49,183 nt of DNA, taken from positions 1 to 49,183 of the forward strand of contig JALORC010000046.1 in NCBI GenBank assembly GCA_025459175.1. The letters are read 5' to 3'. Under the pieces are notes generated by a model. That model saw nothing but the letters and a program-made list of their open reading frames with translations, made no database searches and was not told where the DNA came from. Position 1 is the stretch's first letter. The number at the start of each line of letters is the position of its first letter. Of this stretch, positions 23,925 to 32,742 are shown one piece after another. Made by a program: the position numbers and the translations under genes. The stretch comes from Planctomycetota bacterium (GTDB lineage: Bacteria > Planctomycetota > UBA1135 > UBA2386).

Positions 23925-26708
23925 TCAGTCGCAGATGCGCGACACCACGCCGTTCGACAACTGCAGCGTGCCGCCCACGTCACCGGCGGCTTGCGCGACG
24001 ACGACCATGCCACGCAGGCTCGGCTGGTCCGGCAGCGGCAGTTCGAAGCGGGCTTCGCCGTCGGCCGTGGCGAGCGCCGACAGCAGCAGCACCGGGTCGA
24101 CCAGCACGGTGCCGAGTCCGGGCACGGGCAGCTGCTGGGCGGCGGTGCCGAGCGCCAGCACGGCGATGCTGAGCGGCGGCTGGTCCTCGAGTTCGAACCG
24201 CAGCGAGTCGCCGACGGTCGGCACGCCGAGGCCGCGCAGCGGCTGCAGGCCACCCTGCGAATCGGCGGCCTGGAACGCGAGATGGCCACACGGTTGCGGC
24301 GCGTTGCGGCGGCTCGGGGTCGGACGCGGCATCGTCACCAGCCGGTCGGGGTCGAACGAGAGCCGGCCGATCGACACGTCGTCGCGCTGGTTGCCGAACG
24401 TCCACTGGTCGATCGCGACCGCGCCGCCGGGGGCGAACAGCCCGACGGCTTCGCCGAGGCCGCTGAGCCGGAACGTCGCGTGCAGCAGCCCTTCGGCGGG
24501 TTCGTTGTCGGCCCAGACCAGCAGCGACGCACCCGCCCGCAGCACGGTGCCGGCCGGTAGCGTCCACTTGGTCGGGTTGCCGAGGTCGTCGGTCAGGTGG
24601 TGGCCCGACAGGTCGTGGTCGACCAGCGACGGGTTGTGCAGCTCGATCCAGTCGTCGCGATCGCCCATCTCGTCGCCGAGGCCGGCCACGTTCTCGGCGA
24701 GCACTTCGTGCAGTTCGACCGGGCGCGGGTTGTTGCGCACGTCGAGTTCGAGTTCGTGCAGCGCGCTCCATTCGCTGCCGAGCAGCAGGCGCGCGCGCAG
24801 CATCAGGCGCGGCGAGGCGGCGATCACGAAGGCGCCGGTGCCGCCGATCTGGCCGGTCGGGGCGCCGGTCGGACCGCGTGGATCGCTGCCGTCGGTGGTG
24901 TAGTAGACGGTGCCGATCGGCGTCGGCCGCACCAGCGTGATCACGGTGCCGGGCGCCACCACGCCCTTCGTCACCTCGATCGTGGTGGCCGGGCTGCCGA
25001 CTTGGAACAGCGGCGGCTCGAGGCTCGGATACAGCGCCGGGTGCGGTGACGGCACCTGCGTGTTGCGCAGCGCGGCGACCAGCTGGGGGCGGTTGCCGAC
25101 GAACATCTGGCGGACCTGGTCGGTGTAGGGCTGCCAGTCGGCATTGCGGGTCCAGGTGACGCCGCGCGGATCGAAGCGACCCCAGCGCGCCGACTCGCCG
25201 ACGACGCCGCGGTCGACGACCTTGGTGATGCGGTTCCAGCGCGCGAGCGTGTTGGCTTCGCTGAGCGCGCCGTCGTTGTAGCAGTGCTTGTAGACGCGGT
25301 CGGCCCACTGCAGCCGGAAGTCGGTCTGCGCCTGCGCGCCGCGCCACAGGATCGAGATGTCGAGCGGGCCGGTCAGCAGTTCGTTGACGATGCGGGCGCC
25401 GTCGGCCGGTGGACCCGGGCGGCCGGGCAGGTTGATCCAGCTGTCCTCGGCGTCCCAGCTGAAGAAGCGCACGCGGCCCGGGGTCGGCAGGTTGCGGTTG
25501 CCGGCGTACCAGTTGTTGTTGGCGCCGTTGTACGACGGCCAGTCGCCGCCGCCGCACCAGGTCCAGCCGAGGATGTAGTCGCAGAAGCTCGGCACGTCGA
25601 GGCGCGCCTGCAGCGTGGTCCAGTTGGCGGCGGCGCTGACCATGCCCTGGTACCACGTCGCGGTGCCGTCGACCGGACCGCCGTGATTGCGCGCGAAGTA
25701 GTCGTCCTTGCTGCCGCCGAACCAGTCCGACCAGTAGCTCGACTCCGGCCGCTCGACCGGGTTGTAGAGGCCCCAGTAGAGGCCGTTCAGGTACAGGTGC
25801 ACGAACGTGCCGCGGGCGCCGAAGCCGGTCATCGCCAGCTGCGAGCTGCGCGCCTGGTCGTCGACGGCGAACGAGTAGCGGCCGGCGCGGGCGGCGTCGC
25901 CGTAGAGCAGGCCGTCGTTGAAGCCGGCTCGCAGCACCAGGCCGTCGAAGCTGCGCACGCCGGAGTCGGTGCCCTCGGCGCTGTCGCGGAACAGGTCGTG
26001 CCGCCATTTGTCGGCGCCGTAGCTCTGGCGTAAGTAGATGCGCATCGAGCGCTTGTTCTGCTGCCAGCTGTGCGGGGTCAGGCCGCAGTCGACCTGGTCA
26101 TCGCGGCCGTCCGGGTGCACGATCTCGATCGAGCCGGGCACCTCGATGCTGCCGTTCGGCGCCCGCACCACGCCGTTGGTGCCGAAGATCTGCGTCGCGT
26201 TGCCGACCACCGACAGCGTCGGCAGCGAGGCGAGGTCGGCCAGGATGCGCACGCTGTAGAGCGGGTTGTTCAGCACCAGCGGATCCATGTCGAACTGGAC
26301 CGCGGTGGTGAAGCCGGCCGGCCGGTTCTGCACCAGCACGCGCGGCGGGAACACGTAGGTCACGGTGTCGACGTCGGTCGGCAGCAGCCCGGCCGCGAAC
26401 GCGTAGGCACGCACGACCACCGCCGGCGTGATCGGCCGCGCGCCGCCGTAGTTGCTGACCGGGTCGATCGTCAGCGTCACCGGGCCGAGGCCGGTGATCG
26501 CGGTCGCCGACGTGCGCGGGTCGCTGCAGTCGAGCGTGTAGCGGATCGAGGCACCGGGGGTCAGCGTGCTGATCGTCAGCGGGAACGCCGCGTAGTGCAG
26601 GCCGCGGTCGATCGAGAACTGGGTGTCCGCGACCGCTTGGCCGGCGAGTGGGGACGACAGCGCGGCGAGCAGGGCGGCGCCGCCGCGGCGGAGGGTTCGG
26701 TATGGCAT
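23925..26708 (-). CDS. Secreted CotH-kinase-fold/lamin-tail protein
   Basis: 927 residues with signal peptide (GAALLAALSSPLAGQAVA). In order: a chitobiase-type sandwich (SIDRGLHYAAFPLTISTL, then CSDPRTS); a CotH spore-coat kinase-fold region with MRIYLRQSYGADKWRHDLFR, LYLNGLYWGLYNPVERPE and RFFSWDAEDSW; a second sandwich (YTTDGSDPRGPTG); a lamin-tail domain about residues 661-790 (DRDDWIELHNPSLVDHDLSG); and a C-terminal module of about 120 residues shared with two other window proteins. CotH-type enzymes phosphorylate secreted proteins, but activity here is unproven. ATG 26708 is chosen for the signal. Confidence 0.85.
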   Translation of the reverse strand: MPYRTLRRGGAALLAALSSPLAGQAVADTQFSIDRGLHYAAFPLTISTLTPGASIRYTLDCSDPRTSATAITGLGPVTLTIDPVSNYGGARPITPAVVVRAYAFAAGLLPTDVDTVTYVFPPRVLVQNRPAGFTTAVQFDMDPLVLNNPLYSVRILADLASLPTLSVVGNATQIFGTNGVVRAPNGSIEVPGSIEIVHPDGRDDQVDCGLTPHSWQQNKRSMRIYLRQSYGADKWRHDLFRDSAEGTDSGVRSFDGLVLRAGFNDGLLYGDAARAGRYSFAVDDQARSSQLAMTGFGARGTFVHLYLNGLYWGLYNPVERPESSYWSDWFGGSKDDYFARNHGGPVDGTATWYQGMVSAAANWTTLQARLDVPSFCDYILGWTWCGGGDWPSYNGANNNWYAGNRNLPTPGRVRFFSWDAEDSWINLPGRPGPPADGARIVNELLTGPLDISILWRGAQAQTDFRLQWADRVYKHCYNDGALSEANTLARWNRITKVVDRGVVGESARWGRFDPRGVTWTRNADWQPYTDQVRQMFVGNRPQLVAALRNTQVPSPHPALYPSLEPPLFQVGSPATTIEVTKGVVAPGTVITLVRPTPIGTVYYTTDGSDPRGPTGAPTGQIGGTGAFVIAASPRLMLRARLLLGSEWSALHELELDVRNNPRPVELHEVLAENVAGLGDEMGDRDDWIELHNPSLVDHDLSGHHLTDDLGNPTKWTLPAGTVLRAGASLLVWADNEPAEGLLHATFRLSGLGEAVGLFAPGGAVAIDQWTFGNQRDDVSIGRLSFDPDRLVTMPRPTPSRRNAPQPCGHLAFQAADSQGGLQPLRGLGVPTVGDSLRFELEDQPPLSIAVLALGTAAQQLPVPGLGTVLVDPVLLLSALATADGEARFELPLPDQPSLRGMVVVAQAAGDVGGTLQLSNGVVSRICD

Positions 26709-26896
26709 CGGCGAGTCAGGGGGCCGGCCGACCATAGCAGCCCGTTGTGCAAGTGCTCGGTCGGGACGAACCAGGTACCGTTGCCGAGCGGTGGCATCCG
26801 GGGCGCCCACGATGGGTCGGCCAGGATCGCGCTGGCGCCGGCGATTGGCGACCGTTACCTTTCTAGCCCCAAATCAGGACGCATTCGAAGAACACC

Positions 26897-27505
26897 ATGA
26901 GCGAAGTGACGACGATCCAGGTCGGGCAGATCGTGCCCGAGTTCGAGATGGAGACCTACCTGCCGACCAAGAAGGACTTCGGCAAGTTCAGCCTGGCCGA
27001 GGCCAAGAAGGCCGGCAAGTGGACCGTGCTGGTCTTCTATCCCGCCGACTTCACGTTCGTTTGCGCGACCGAGTTCGCGGCGCTCGCCGACCAGTATGCG
27101 GCGCTGCAGAAGCTCGGCTGCGAAGTGCTGACGGTCAGCACCGACACCAAGTTCACCCACCTCGCGTGGCAGAAGCACGAGGGCGAGCTGGCCAAGGTCA
27201 CCTACCCGATGGCGGCCGATCGCACCGGCGCGGTGGCGAAGCTGTTCGGGGTGCTGATGGGCAACGGCCTCGCGCTGCGCGGCACGTTCATCATCGGCCC
27301 GGACGGCAAGCTGCACGGCAGCGAGATCAACTTCCTGAACGTCGGCCGCAACATGGACGAACTGACCCGCAAGGTCAGCGCGTTCATCCACTTCAGCAAG
27401 CTGCCGGAAGAGGCGTGCCCGGCCAACTGGAAGAAGGCCGGCGACAAGTCGCTGAAGCCGAACGCGGCCATGGTCGGCAACGTGCACCAGGCGATGAAGG
27501 GCTGA
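26897..27505 (+). CDS. ahpC: Alkyl hydroperoxide reductase subunit C (peroxiredoxin)
   Basis: 202 residues, a typical 2-Cys peroxiredoxin. The peroxidatic Cys56 lies in FYPADFTFVCATEF, and the resolving Cys174 in EEACPANWKKAG. It reduces hydrogen peroxide and organic peroxides. No ahpF is adjacent, so a thioredoxin-like protein must recycle it. The next gene is a secreted thioredoxin-like selenoprotein, but that is periplasmic and so probably not its reductant. No Shine-Dalgarno motif is clear upstream; the sequence before the ATG is unusually AT-rich for the window. Confidence 0.95.
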   Translation: MSEVTTIQVGQIVPEFEMETYLPTKKDFGKFSLAEAKKAGKWTVLVFYPADFTFVCATEFAALADQYAALQKLGCEVLTVSTDTKFTHLAWQKHEGELAKVTYPMAADRTGAVAKLFGVLMGNGLALRGTFIIGPDGKLHGSEINFLNVGRNMDELTRKVSAFIHFSKLPEEACPANWKKAGDKSLKPNAAMVGNVHQAMKG

Positions 27506-27540
27506 TCCGGCGCGCGCCGGGACCGGCGCCGCGCATGCAA

Positions 27541-27573
27541 CGGGCCCGTAGCGGCGTCGCCGCTCCGGGCCCG
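27541..27573 (+). terminator. Strong terminator-like hairpin after ahpC
   Basis: CGGGCCCG (27541-27548) and the second CGGGCCCG (27566-27573) form the outer arms, and AGCGGCG pairs with CGCCGCT inside, with one mismatch between. The stem is about 15 bp. It lies 36 bases after the ahpC stop and has no T tract. It should separate ahpC from the redoxin gene. Confidence 0.6.
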
Positions 27574-27789
27574 TGCCACGTACCAAGGCCGGGGTCACCG
27601 GCGGCCGGTCACTGGAAGCGGATCGGATCGGTGCAGCGCCCAGCGGTGTTGGCGGGAGAGTCGATGTGGGGGGCGGTTCGGACCGCGCTGGGCGAGGCTT
27701 GCGCGCCGGCCACGGGCGTTGTCTGGTAGTGGGGACGCGCCGACCATCCTGGGCGGCGCCGCGGCGGCCGCTGCCGCCAGGATTCCATC

Positions 27790-28770
27790 ATGCTCCGATT
27801 CCCACAGTTCCTGACGGTCGCGGCCATGCTCGGCCTCGCCGCCCTCGCGCCCGCGCAGTTGCCGGGCACCGAGGCCCCGCCGTTGCTGATCGACAAGACG
27901 TGGAACGATGCGCCGGCCTCGTTCGACGACTTCGCCGGCCACGTCGTCATCCTCGACTTCGCCCAGACCTGGTGAGGCCCCTGCAAGGCAGGCGTGCCCG
28001 ATCACAACGAGCTTCACGCGAAGTTCGGCGATCGGGGCCTGCTGCTCATCGGCGTGTCCGATGAGGATGAAGGTGCGATCGAGAAGACGTTCATCACCGA
28101 GCTCGGTGCGAAGTACCCCTTCGTCCGCGCCAAGGGATGCAACGAGCTGTACGGCATCAAGGGTTACCCGACCCACATCGTGATCGGTCCCGACGGTCTG
28201 GTCGTCAGCGAAGGCATGCCGTCGGAGGCCAAGATCGAGGAGCTGCTGAAGGGCGCCACGCTGGCGCCGAAGCTGCCCGACGGCCCCCAGTACGAGCCGC
28301 TGCGGCAGATGTGGAAGAAGCAGGAGCATGCCAAGCTCCGCGACTTCCTCGACAAGCAGCTGCTGGTGCCCAACCTCGACGGCGCGCTGCGCGAGGTCTA
28401 CGAGGCCCAGCGCGGTCTGCTCGACAAGCGCAGCACTGCCCAGATCGCGCGCATCGAGCGACTCGGGCAAGGCCCGGACTTCGCGCGGGCCGAGATCCAG
28501 CTCGAGAAGATGGTGAAGGCCTGGAAGGGCTTCCCGGCCGCCGAGGCGGCGCAGAAGGAGCTGGCCCGTTTCGGCACCGACGCCAAGATCAAGAAGGAGA
28601 TCGGGGCCGGCAAGGCGTTGACCAAGCTGATGGGGTCGTTCGACATCGGCAAGGTGTCGCAACGCAAGAAGCTGGTCGAGGGCCTGCATGCCTTCGTCAA
28701 GAAGCACGACGGCACCGAGGCCGGCAAGCAGGCGCAGGCGCACCTGACGCGGCTGTCGGCGGAGCGGTGA
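27790..28770 (+). CDS. TlpA/thioredoxin-like selenoprotein (Sec at codon 62)
   Basis: 326 residues if the TGA at codon 62 is read as selenocysteine. A signal peptide (LTVAAMLGLAALAPAQ) implies the periplasm. The thioredoxin active site reads DFAQTW-Sec-GPCK, so Sec replaces the first Cys of CxxC while Cys65 is kept. Downstream in the same frame the fold continues (VPDHNELHAKFGDRGLLLIG, VSDEDEGAIEKTF) with the cis-Pro loop GYPTHIVIGPDG, and no other stop until 28770. A helical C-terminal half of about 180 residues follows. Without readthrough only 61 residues would be made. The next gene starts 14 bp later. A sequencing error or TGC-to-TGA mutation is the alternative. Confidence 0.85.
27973..27975 (+). 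other. In-frame UGA, putative selenocysteine codon
   Basis: The TGA falls exactly where thioredoxins have the first active-site Cys, between Trp and Gly-Pro-Cys. The frame before and after it is conserved, and no other stop interrupts the fold. Decoding would need SelA, SelB, SelC tRNA and SelD elsewhere in the genome; none is in this window. Confidence 0.8.
27980..27992 (+). promoter_or_regulatory. Candidate hairpin near the Sec codon (possible SECIS part)
   Basis: CCTGC (27980-27984) pairs with GCAGG (27988-27992) around AAG. Its loop is only about ten bases after the TGA, closer than usual for a bacterial SECIS. Another candidate stem is GCGTG (27992-27996) with CACGC (28015-28019). I cannot decide between them by eye. 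Confidence 0.3.
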
Positions 28771-28783
28771 CCGGTACCGATCG

Positions 28784-29638
28784 ATGACCGATGCACCGCG
28801 GCGCGGCCTCGTGTTGCGCCGCGGTGGTCTCGGCGACACCCTGCTGCTGGTGCCGGTGCTGCGCGCGCTGGCCCGCGCCCGGCCGGACCTGCGGTTCGAG
28901 CTGGCCGGTGTGCGCGAGTTCGGCGCGGTGCTGGCGGCCCACGACGTCGTCGTCGCGGCCCATTCGAGCGAGGACCTCGCGCTGTGGTCGGCGACCATGG
29001 CCCCGCTGCGGCTGCGCCCGTTCGCGTTCGTGTGCAGCGACGATCCCGTGGTGGCGACGTTCGCGCCGGCCGGCACCGTGGTGCAGATCTACGACCCGCG
29101 GCCCGCGCGCGACGAGCCGCTGCCGCTGCAGCTGGCGGCGCAGCTCGGCCTCGAGCTGCAGTGGCCGCAGGATGCGTGGCTCGCGCGGCGGCAGCCGCCG
29201 GCCGGGCCCACCGTGCTGGCGCCGGGCAGCGGTGCGCGCAGCAAGTGCTGGCCGCGCACGCACTGGCTCACGCTGGCGACGCTGCTGGCGGCGCGCGGCG
29301 AACGCTGCGCGATCGTGGTCGGGCCGACCGAGCAAGAGCACGACGACCCGCGCCGCTGGCCGTGGCCGGAGGAGACCACGTTCCTCGCCGGACTCAGCCC
29401 GGTCGAGCTCGCGCAGCGGCTCGCGACGGCGCGTGCGTTCGTCGGCAACGACAGCGGCCCGTCGCATCTCGCCGCGCTGCTCGAAGTGCCGACCGTGGTG
29501 CTGTTCGGCGGTGGTCAGCCGGCGGTCTACGCGCCGGTCGGGCTGCACGTCGAAGTGCTGCTGGCGCCCGATCGCGAACTGCAGGCGCTGTTGCCGGCGG
29601 TCGTGCTCGGGGCCTGGCAGCGGGCTGCCCGCCGCTGA
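28784..29638 (+). CDS. Glycosyltransferase family 9 (heptosyltransferase-like)
   Basis: 284 residues with the two-domain GT-B layout of ADP-heptose LPS heptosyltransferases. The first domain has LRRGGLGDTLLLVPVLRALA. The second has the donor-site motif VLAPGSGARSKCWPRTHW and VGNDSGPSHLAALL near the end. The protein is shorter than WaaC/WaaF (about 320-350). It probably adds a sugar to lipopolysaccharide or a surface glycan; the sugar is not predictable. It starts 13 bases after the selenoprotein gene, suggesting one transcript, though no shared role is obvious. Confidence 0.88.
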   Translation: MTDAPRRGLVLRRGGLGDTLLLVPVLRALARARPDLRFELAGVREFGAVLAAHDVVVAAHSSEDLALWSATMAPLRLRPFAFVCSDDPVVATFAPAGTVVQIYDPRPARDEPLPLQLAAQLGLELQWPQDAWLARRQPPAGPTVLAPGSGARSKCWPRTHWLTLATLLAARGERCAIVVGPTEQEHDDPRRWPWPEETTFLAGLSPVELAQRLATARAFVGNDSGPSHLAALLEVPTVVLFGGGQPAVYAPVGLHVEVLLAPDRELQALLPAVVLGAWQRAARR

Positions 29639-29645
29639 ACGCCGC

Positions 29646-30140
29646 TCATCGCAGTCGCGCCCGCACGCGCCGCCAGTAGCCGAGCGTCGCCGCCTTGCCC
29701 GGCCCCTGCGGCCCGCCGTTGTGCACGCGCGCGATCGTCTCGGCCTCGCCGTCCGACCACGCCGGGCCGGCGTAGTGGCGCATGTAGGCCGCGATGACCC
29801 GTTCGGCGTAGGCGCGCTGCCGGCAGTCCTGGTACCTGCCGCCGAGCGTCGGCTCGGCGCGCAGCGCGTCGCGCCAGTAGACCTCGTGGATCTGGTACGG
29901 ACCGATCGCCTTGCCGCCGTCGCCGTCGGGGACCTGGCTGCGATCGCCGCTCTCGACGAAGCGGATCGCGTCGAGGATCTGCTGGCGCGGCCAGCAGCGG
30001 CGGTCGTCGCCGTTGCAGCGCCACCACGACAGCAGCAGCACCACGAACGCGAGCAACGACAGCTGCCAGCGGGTCGCGGTGCGGGTGCGGAACGGGCGCC
30101 AGCGGGGCAGGCGCAGACGCGGCAGGCGCAGGCGCTTCAT
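29646..30140 (-). CDS. Membrane-anchored lysozyme/destabilase-like protein
   Basis: 164 residues. A very basic N-terminus is followed by one helix (WQLSLLAFVVLLLSWW), then a lysozyme-like domain with ILDAIRFVESGD (possible catalytic Glu), GGKAIGPYQIHEVYWRDAL, RQRAYAERVIAAYMRHYAG and ETIARVHNGGP. The pattern resembles i-type (destabilase) lysozymes and SLT-type folds. It probably cuts peptidoglycan or a glycan in the envelope. The ATG overlaps the stop of the EamA gene by four bases, indicating translational coupling. Confidence 0.75.
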   Translation of the reverse strand: MKRLRLPRLRLPRWRPFRTRTATRWQLSLLAFVVLLLSWWRCNGDDRRCWPRQQILDAIRFVESGDRSQVPDGDGGKAIGPYQIHEVYWRDALRAEPTLGGRYQDCRQRAYAERVIAAYMRHYAGPAWSDGEAETIARVHNGGPQGPGKAATLGYWRRVRARLR

Positions 30141-31039
30141 GCCTTGGGCCTCCGCACCACCAGCGCCACACCCGCGGTCACCAGTGCGGTGCCGAGCCAC
30201 AGCGACGCGGTGCTGGCGCCGTCGCCGACCAGCACGCCGAGCACGACCGCGAGCACCGGGGTCACGTACGAGATCAGCGCCAGGCGCGAGGCCTCGACGC
30301 GTTGCAGCAGCCAGAAGTAGACGCCGAACGTCAGCGCGGTGCCGACCAGCGCCAGGTACACCAGCGCCAGCGTGCCCGACATCGACCAGCGCATCGCCGA
30401 CCACGGTTCGCGCAGCGCGGCGGCGACCAGCAACAGCACGGCGCCGGTCAGCATGCCGTTCCGGTTGAGCTGCAGCGAACTGCTGCCGTGGCCGAACTTC
30501 TTGATCAGCGTGGTGCCGATCGCGCTCACCAGCGGGCTCAGCAACAGCAGCAGGCAGGCGCCGAGCGGGGCGGCCCCGTCGTCGCCGGTGCCGGCGAACA
30601 CGACGACGATGCCGACGAACGACACCGCGAAGCCGAGCCACTGCAGCGTTCGCAGCCGCTCGCCGAGCACCAGCACGCCGCTCAGCGCCATCAGCAGCGG
30701 GAACACCGACCACAGCACCGCGGCGAGGCCGGACGGCACGTGTTGTTCGGCGACGTACAACACGCCGTACGAGCCGGCGAAGTTGGTGGCGCCGGCGGCG
30801 AGCCACAGCCAGCGCGGCGGGGCGGGGCCGCGGTCGATGCGGCGCAGTGCCGGCAGCAGCACGGTGAGGGCGAGGCCCGCGACCAGGAACCGCAGCGCCG
30901 CCGACCACAGCGGTGGTTGGTCGTGCAGGCACAGCCGGATCGCCCACCAGGTGCTGCCCCAGATCAGGCACAGCAGCGTCACCAGGGCCGCCAGCAGCGA
31001 CGGCGACAGCGGTGGGTGAGGCGGGGCGGGCGCGGGCAT
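30137..31039 (-). CDS. EamA-family (DMT) transporter
   Basis: 300 residues with ten hydrophobic helices in two EamA repeats. Family features include CLIWGSTWWAIRL near the N-terminus, AAVLWSVFPLLMALSGVLVL and the second-repeat LQRVEASRLALISYVTPVLA, then LGVLVGD. Such carriers export amino acids, drugs or sugars; the substrate is unknown. ATG 31039 starts just before the first helix after a Pro-rich tail; an upstream frame is low-character. It is coupled to the lysozyme-like gene downstream. Confidence 0.88.
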   Translation of the reverse strand: MPAPAPPHPPLSPSLLAALVTLLCLIWGSTWWAIRLCLHDQPPLWSAALRFLVAGLALTVLLPALRRIDRGPAPPRWLWLAAGATNFAGSYGVLYVAEQHVPSGLAAVLWSVFPLLMALSGVLVLGERLRTLQWLGFAVSFVGIVVVFAGTGDDGAAPLGACLLLLLSPLVSAIGTTLIKKFGHGSSSLQLNRNGMLTGAVLLLVAAALREPWSAMRWSMSGTLALVYLALVGTALTFGVYFWLLQRVEASRLALISYVTPVLAVVLGVLVGDGASTASLWLGTALVTAGVALVVRRPKA

Positions 31040-31110
31040 CGAGGCGCGGCCCAGCGTAGGCGGCCATCGCGCCGACCGCGAGCACGATGCGGCGCGGCTG
31101 ACTCCGGCCG

Positions 31111-32742
31111 CTACTTCGGCTGCAGCTCCAGCGGCAGCGTCGGTGGTTCGGCGCCGGCGATTGCCGCCGGGACCTGGAACCGCAGCGGCAAGTGGCGGAA
31201 CGCGGTCGCCGCCAGGTCGTACGGTGCGTCGTCGCGCAGCCGCAGCAGCCACTGACCGCCGACCTGCTGCGAGCAGCGGATCTCCTCACCGCGCCGCACG
31301 TCCTCGGCTTGCCAGCTCGGGCGCACCACGAACCGCAGCGGCGGGTCGCCGGCGGCGCCCACCGGCTGCAACTTCGCCCGCACGCGCACGCGGCGGTCGA
31401 GGTCCACCAGGTCGAGCAACGGTTCGGCCGTCGGCGGGGGTAGGTCCTCGCGGCGGATCACGAACGGCGGCTGATCGTCGCCGCCGATCGTCAGGCTCGC
31501 GAAGCTGCGGCTGGCGAGCCGCAGCACGACGAGTTCCTTGGTGTCCGGGTGCGCATGGAAGGCGCGGCCACGCCCATCGCCGCTGTCGCGCTGCCAACGC
31601 AGTTGGCCTTGGCGCGGCCACTCGTCGCCACGCAACCGCACGGTGATCGCGCGTTCGACCGGCACGCGCACGATGCCGTCCGCTGCCGCGGGTTGCAGCT
31701 CGATGCGAGCGACCACGGTATCGCGCTCGCCGTAGGCGAACCACGCCGCGGGCGCCGCCACCGCGACTCGCAGCCTGCCATTGGCGTCGGCAAAGCAGGT
31801 GAACGACTGCAGCCCGCTGTCCCGCTGGTGGGGGACCAGCGACAGCTCGGCGAATGGCCGTGGCGCCCCGTCGGCATCGACCGCGAGCAGGTCGACGATC
31901 TGCGCGGGCTCGAGGCGGAGGGCGAGGCGCAGGTTGCCGTCGGTCGGGATGGTCTCGGTATGGGCGACGAAGCCCGGCGCGATCACGCGCAGCAAGCGGA
32001 TGCGGCCGCCGCCGCCGAGCACCACGGCGACGGCGCGGCCGGCGGCATCGGTGCGGGTCGGCAACTGCAGGTCGGGGCGCTGTGGCTCGGTGGCGCCGTC
32101 GTCGAACCACAGCGACGCGTCGGCGACCGGTCGGTCGTTCGCCGTGACCTGCAGCTCGATGCGCACCGGCTCCGGCTCCGGGGCATCAGCGTCCGGCTCG
32201 GGGATCACGCGGGCCGGTGGATGCAGGGCCGGAAACGGGTCGCCGTCGAGCGGCAGCCACGCCCAGAAGCCCTGCCGGGTCGCTTGTTCGACCACCGCCG
32301 GCGGCCATGGCAGGTCGGCGAACGGATCGTCGGCTCGGACCGCGCGCAGCACCACGCGGCTGCCGAGCCAGTGCGCGGTCCCGGCCGACAACGGTTCGCG
32401 CCACGGCAGGTAGCCGTCGCGCTCGACGACCAGCCACAGGCCGCTCGACGACCAGGCCCCTGCATCGAGACGCCGCAGGGCATCGGTCAGCGGCAGCACA
32501 TAACCGCCGTCGCGCCCCGAGCGGGTGGTCGGCAGCGGCGTGCCGGCGATCGCTGCGGCCATCGCGCGGGCGAAGGCGCCGGTCGGCGCGCGGGCCACCA
32601 GCTGCACGGTCGCGCCCGCCAGCGGCTGCAGTCGTTCGTCGAGCACGACGCCGCTCGGATCGGCGCCGATCGGGCCGTGCCCTTGGGCCAAGGCCGGGGC
32701 GAGCAGCAGGCTGACGAGGAACAACGGCAGATGCTGGTTCAT
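31111..32742 (-). CDS. Secreted regulatory-like beta-sandwich protein
   Basis: 543 residues with signal peptide (MNQHLPLFLVSLLLAPALAQ). It has three or more regulatory-type segments (SGVVLDERLQPLAGATVQLV; LQVTANDRPVADASLWFDDG; LLAVDADGAPRPFAELSLVP). It resembles carboxypeptidase D regulatory domains and shares style with the sigma-fusion ectodomain and the 15636-16775 protein. No catalytic site is seen. ATG 32742 is chosen for the signal peptide. A divergent RRM gene lies 400 bp away. Confidence 0.78.
   Translation of the reverse strand: MNQHLPLFLVSLLLAPALAQGHGPIGADPSGVVLDERLQPLAGATVQLVARAPTGAFARAMAAAIAGTPLPTTRSGRDGGYVLPLTDALRRLDAGAWSSSGLWLVVERDGYLPWREPLSAGTAHWLGSRVVLRAVRADDPFADLPWPPAVVEQATRQGFWAWLPLDGDPFPALHPPARVIPEPDADAPEPEPVRIELQVTANDRPVADASLWFDDGATEPQRPDLQLPTRTDAAGRAVAVVLGGGGRIRLLRVIAPGFVAHTETIPTDGNLRLALRLEPAQIVDLLAVDADGAPRPFAELSLVPHQRDSGLQSFTCFADANGRLRVAVAAPAAWFAYGERDTVVARIELQPAAADGIVRVPVERAITVRLRGDEWPRQGQLRWQRDSGDGRGRAFHAHPDTKELVVLRLASRSFASLTIGGDDQPPFVIRREDLPPPTAEPLLDLVDLDRRVRVRAKLQPVGAAGDPPLRFVVRPSWQAEDVRRGEEIRCSQQVGGQWLLRLRDDAPYDLAATAFRHLPLRFQVPAAIAGAEPPTLPLELQPK

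Noticed and set aside
21750..24560. Plus-strand 936-residue open frame opposite the acyl-CoA dehydrogenase
   Set aside because: Composition is Arg/Gln/His-rich without motifs; the opposite frame holds a clear enzyme.
27790..27975. A 61-residue secreted peptide ending at the TGA
   Set aside because: The frame continues with conserved thioredoxin features after the TGA, so this is better read as the start of a selenoprotein.
27994..28770. A separate 258-residue ORF starting after the TGA
   Set aside because: It would start inside the thioredoxin fold, after the active site, with no ribosome site; the shared frame with the upstream part explains it better.
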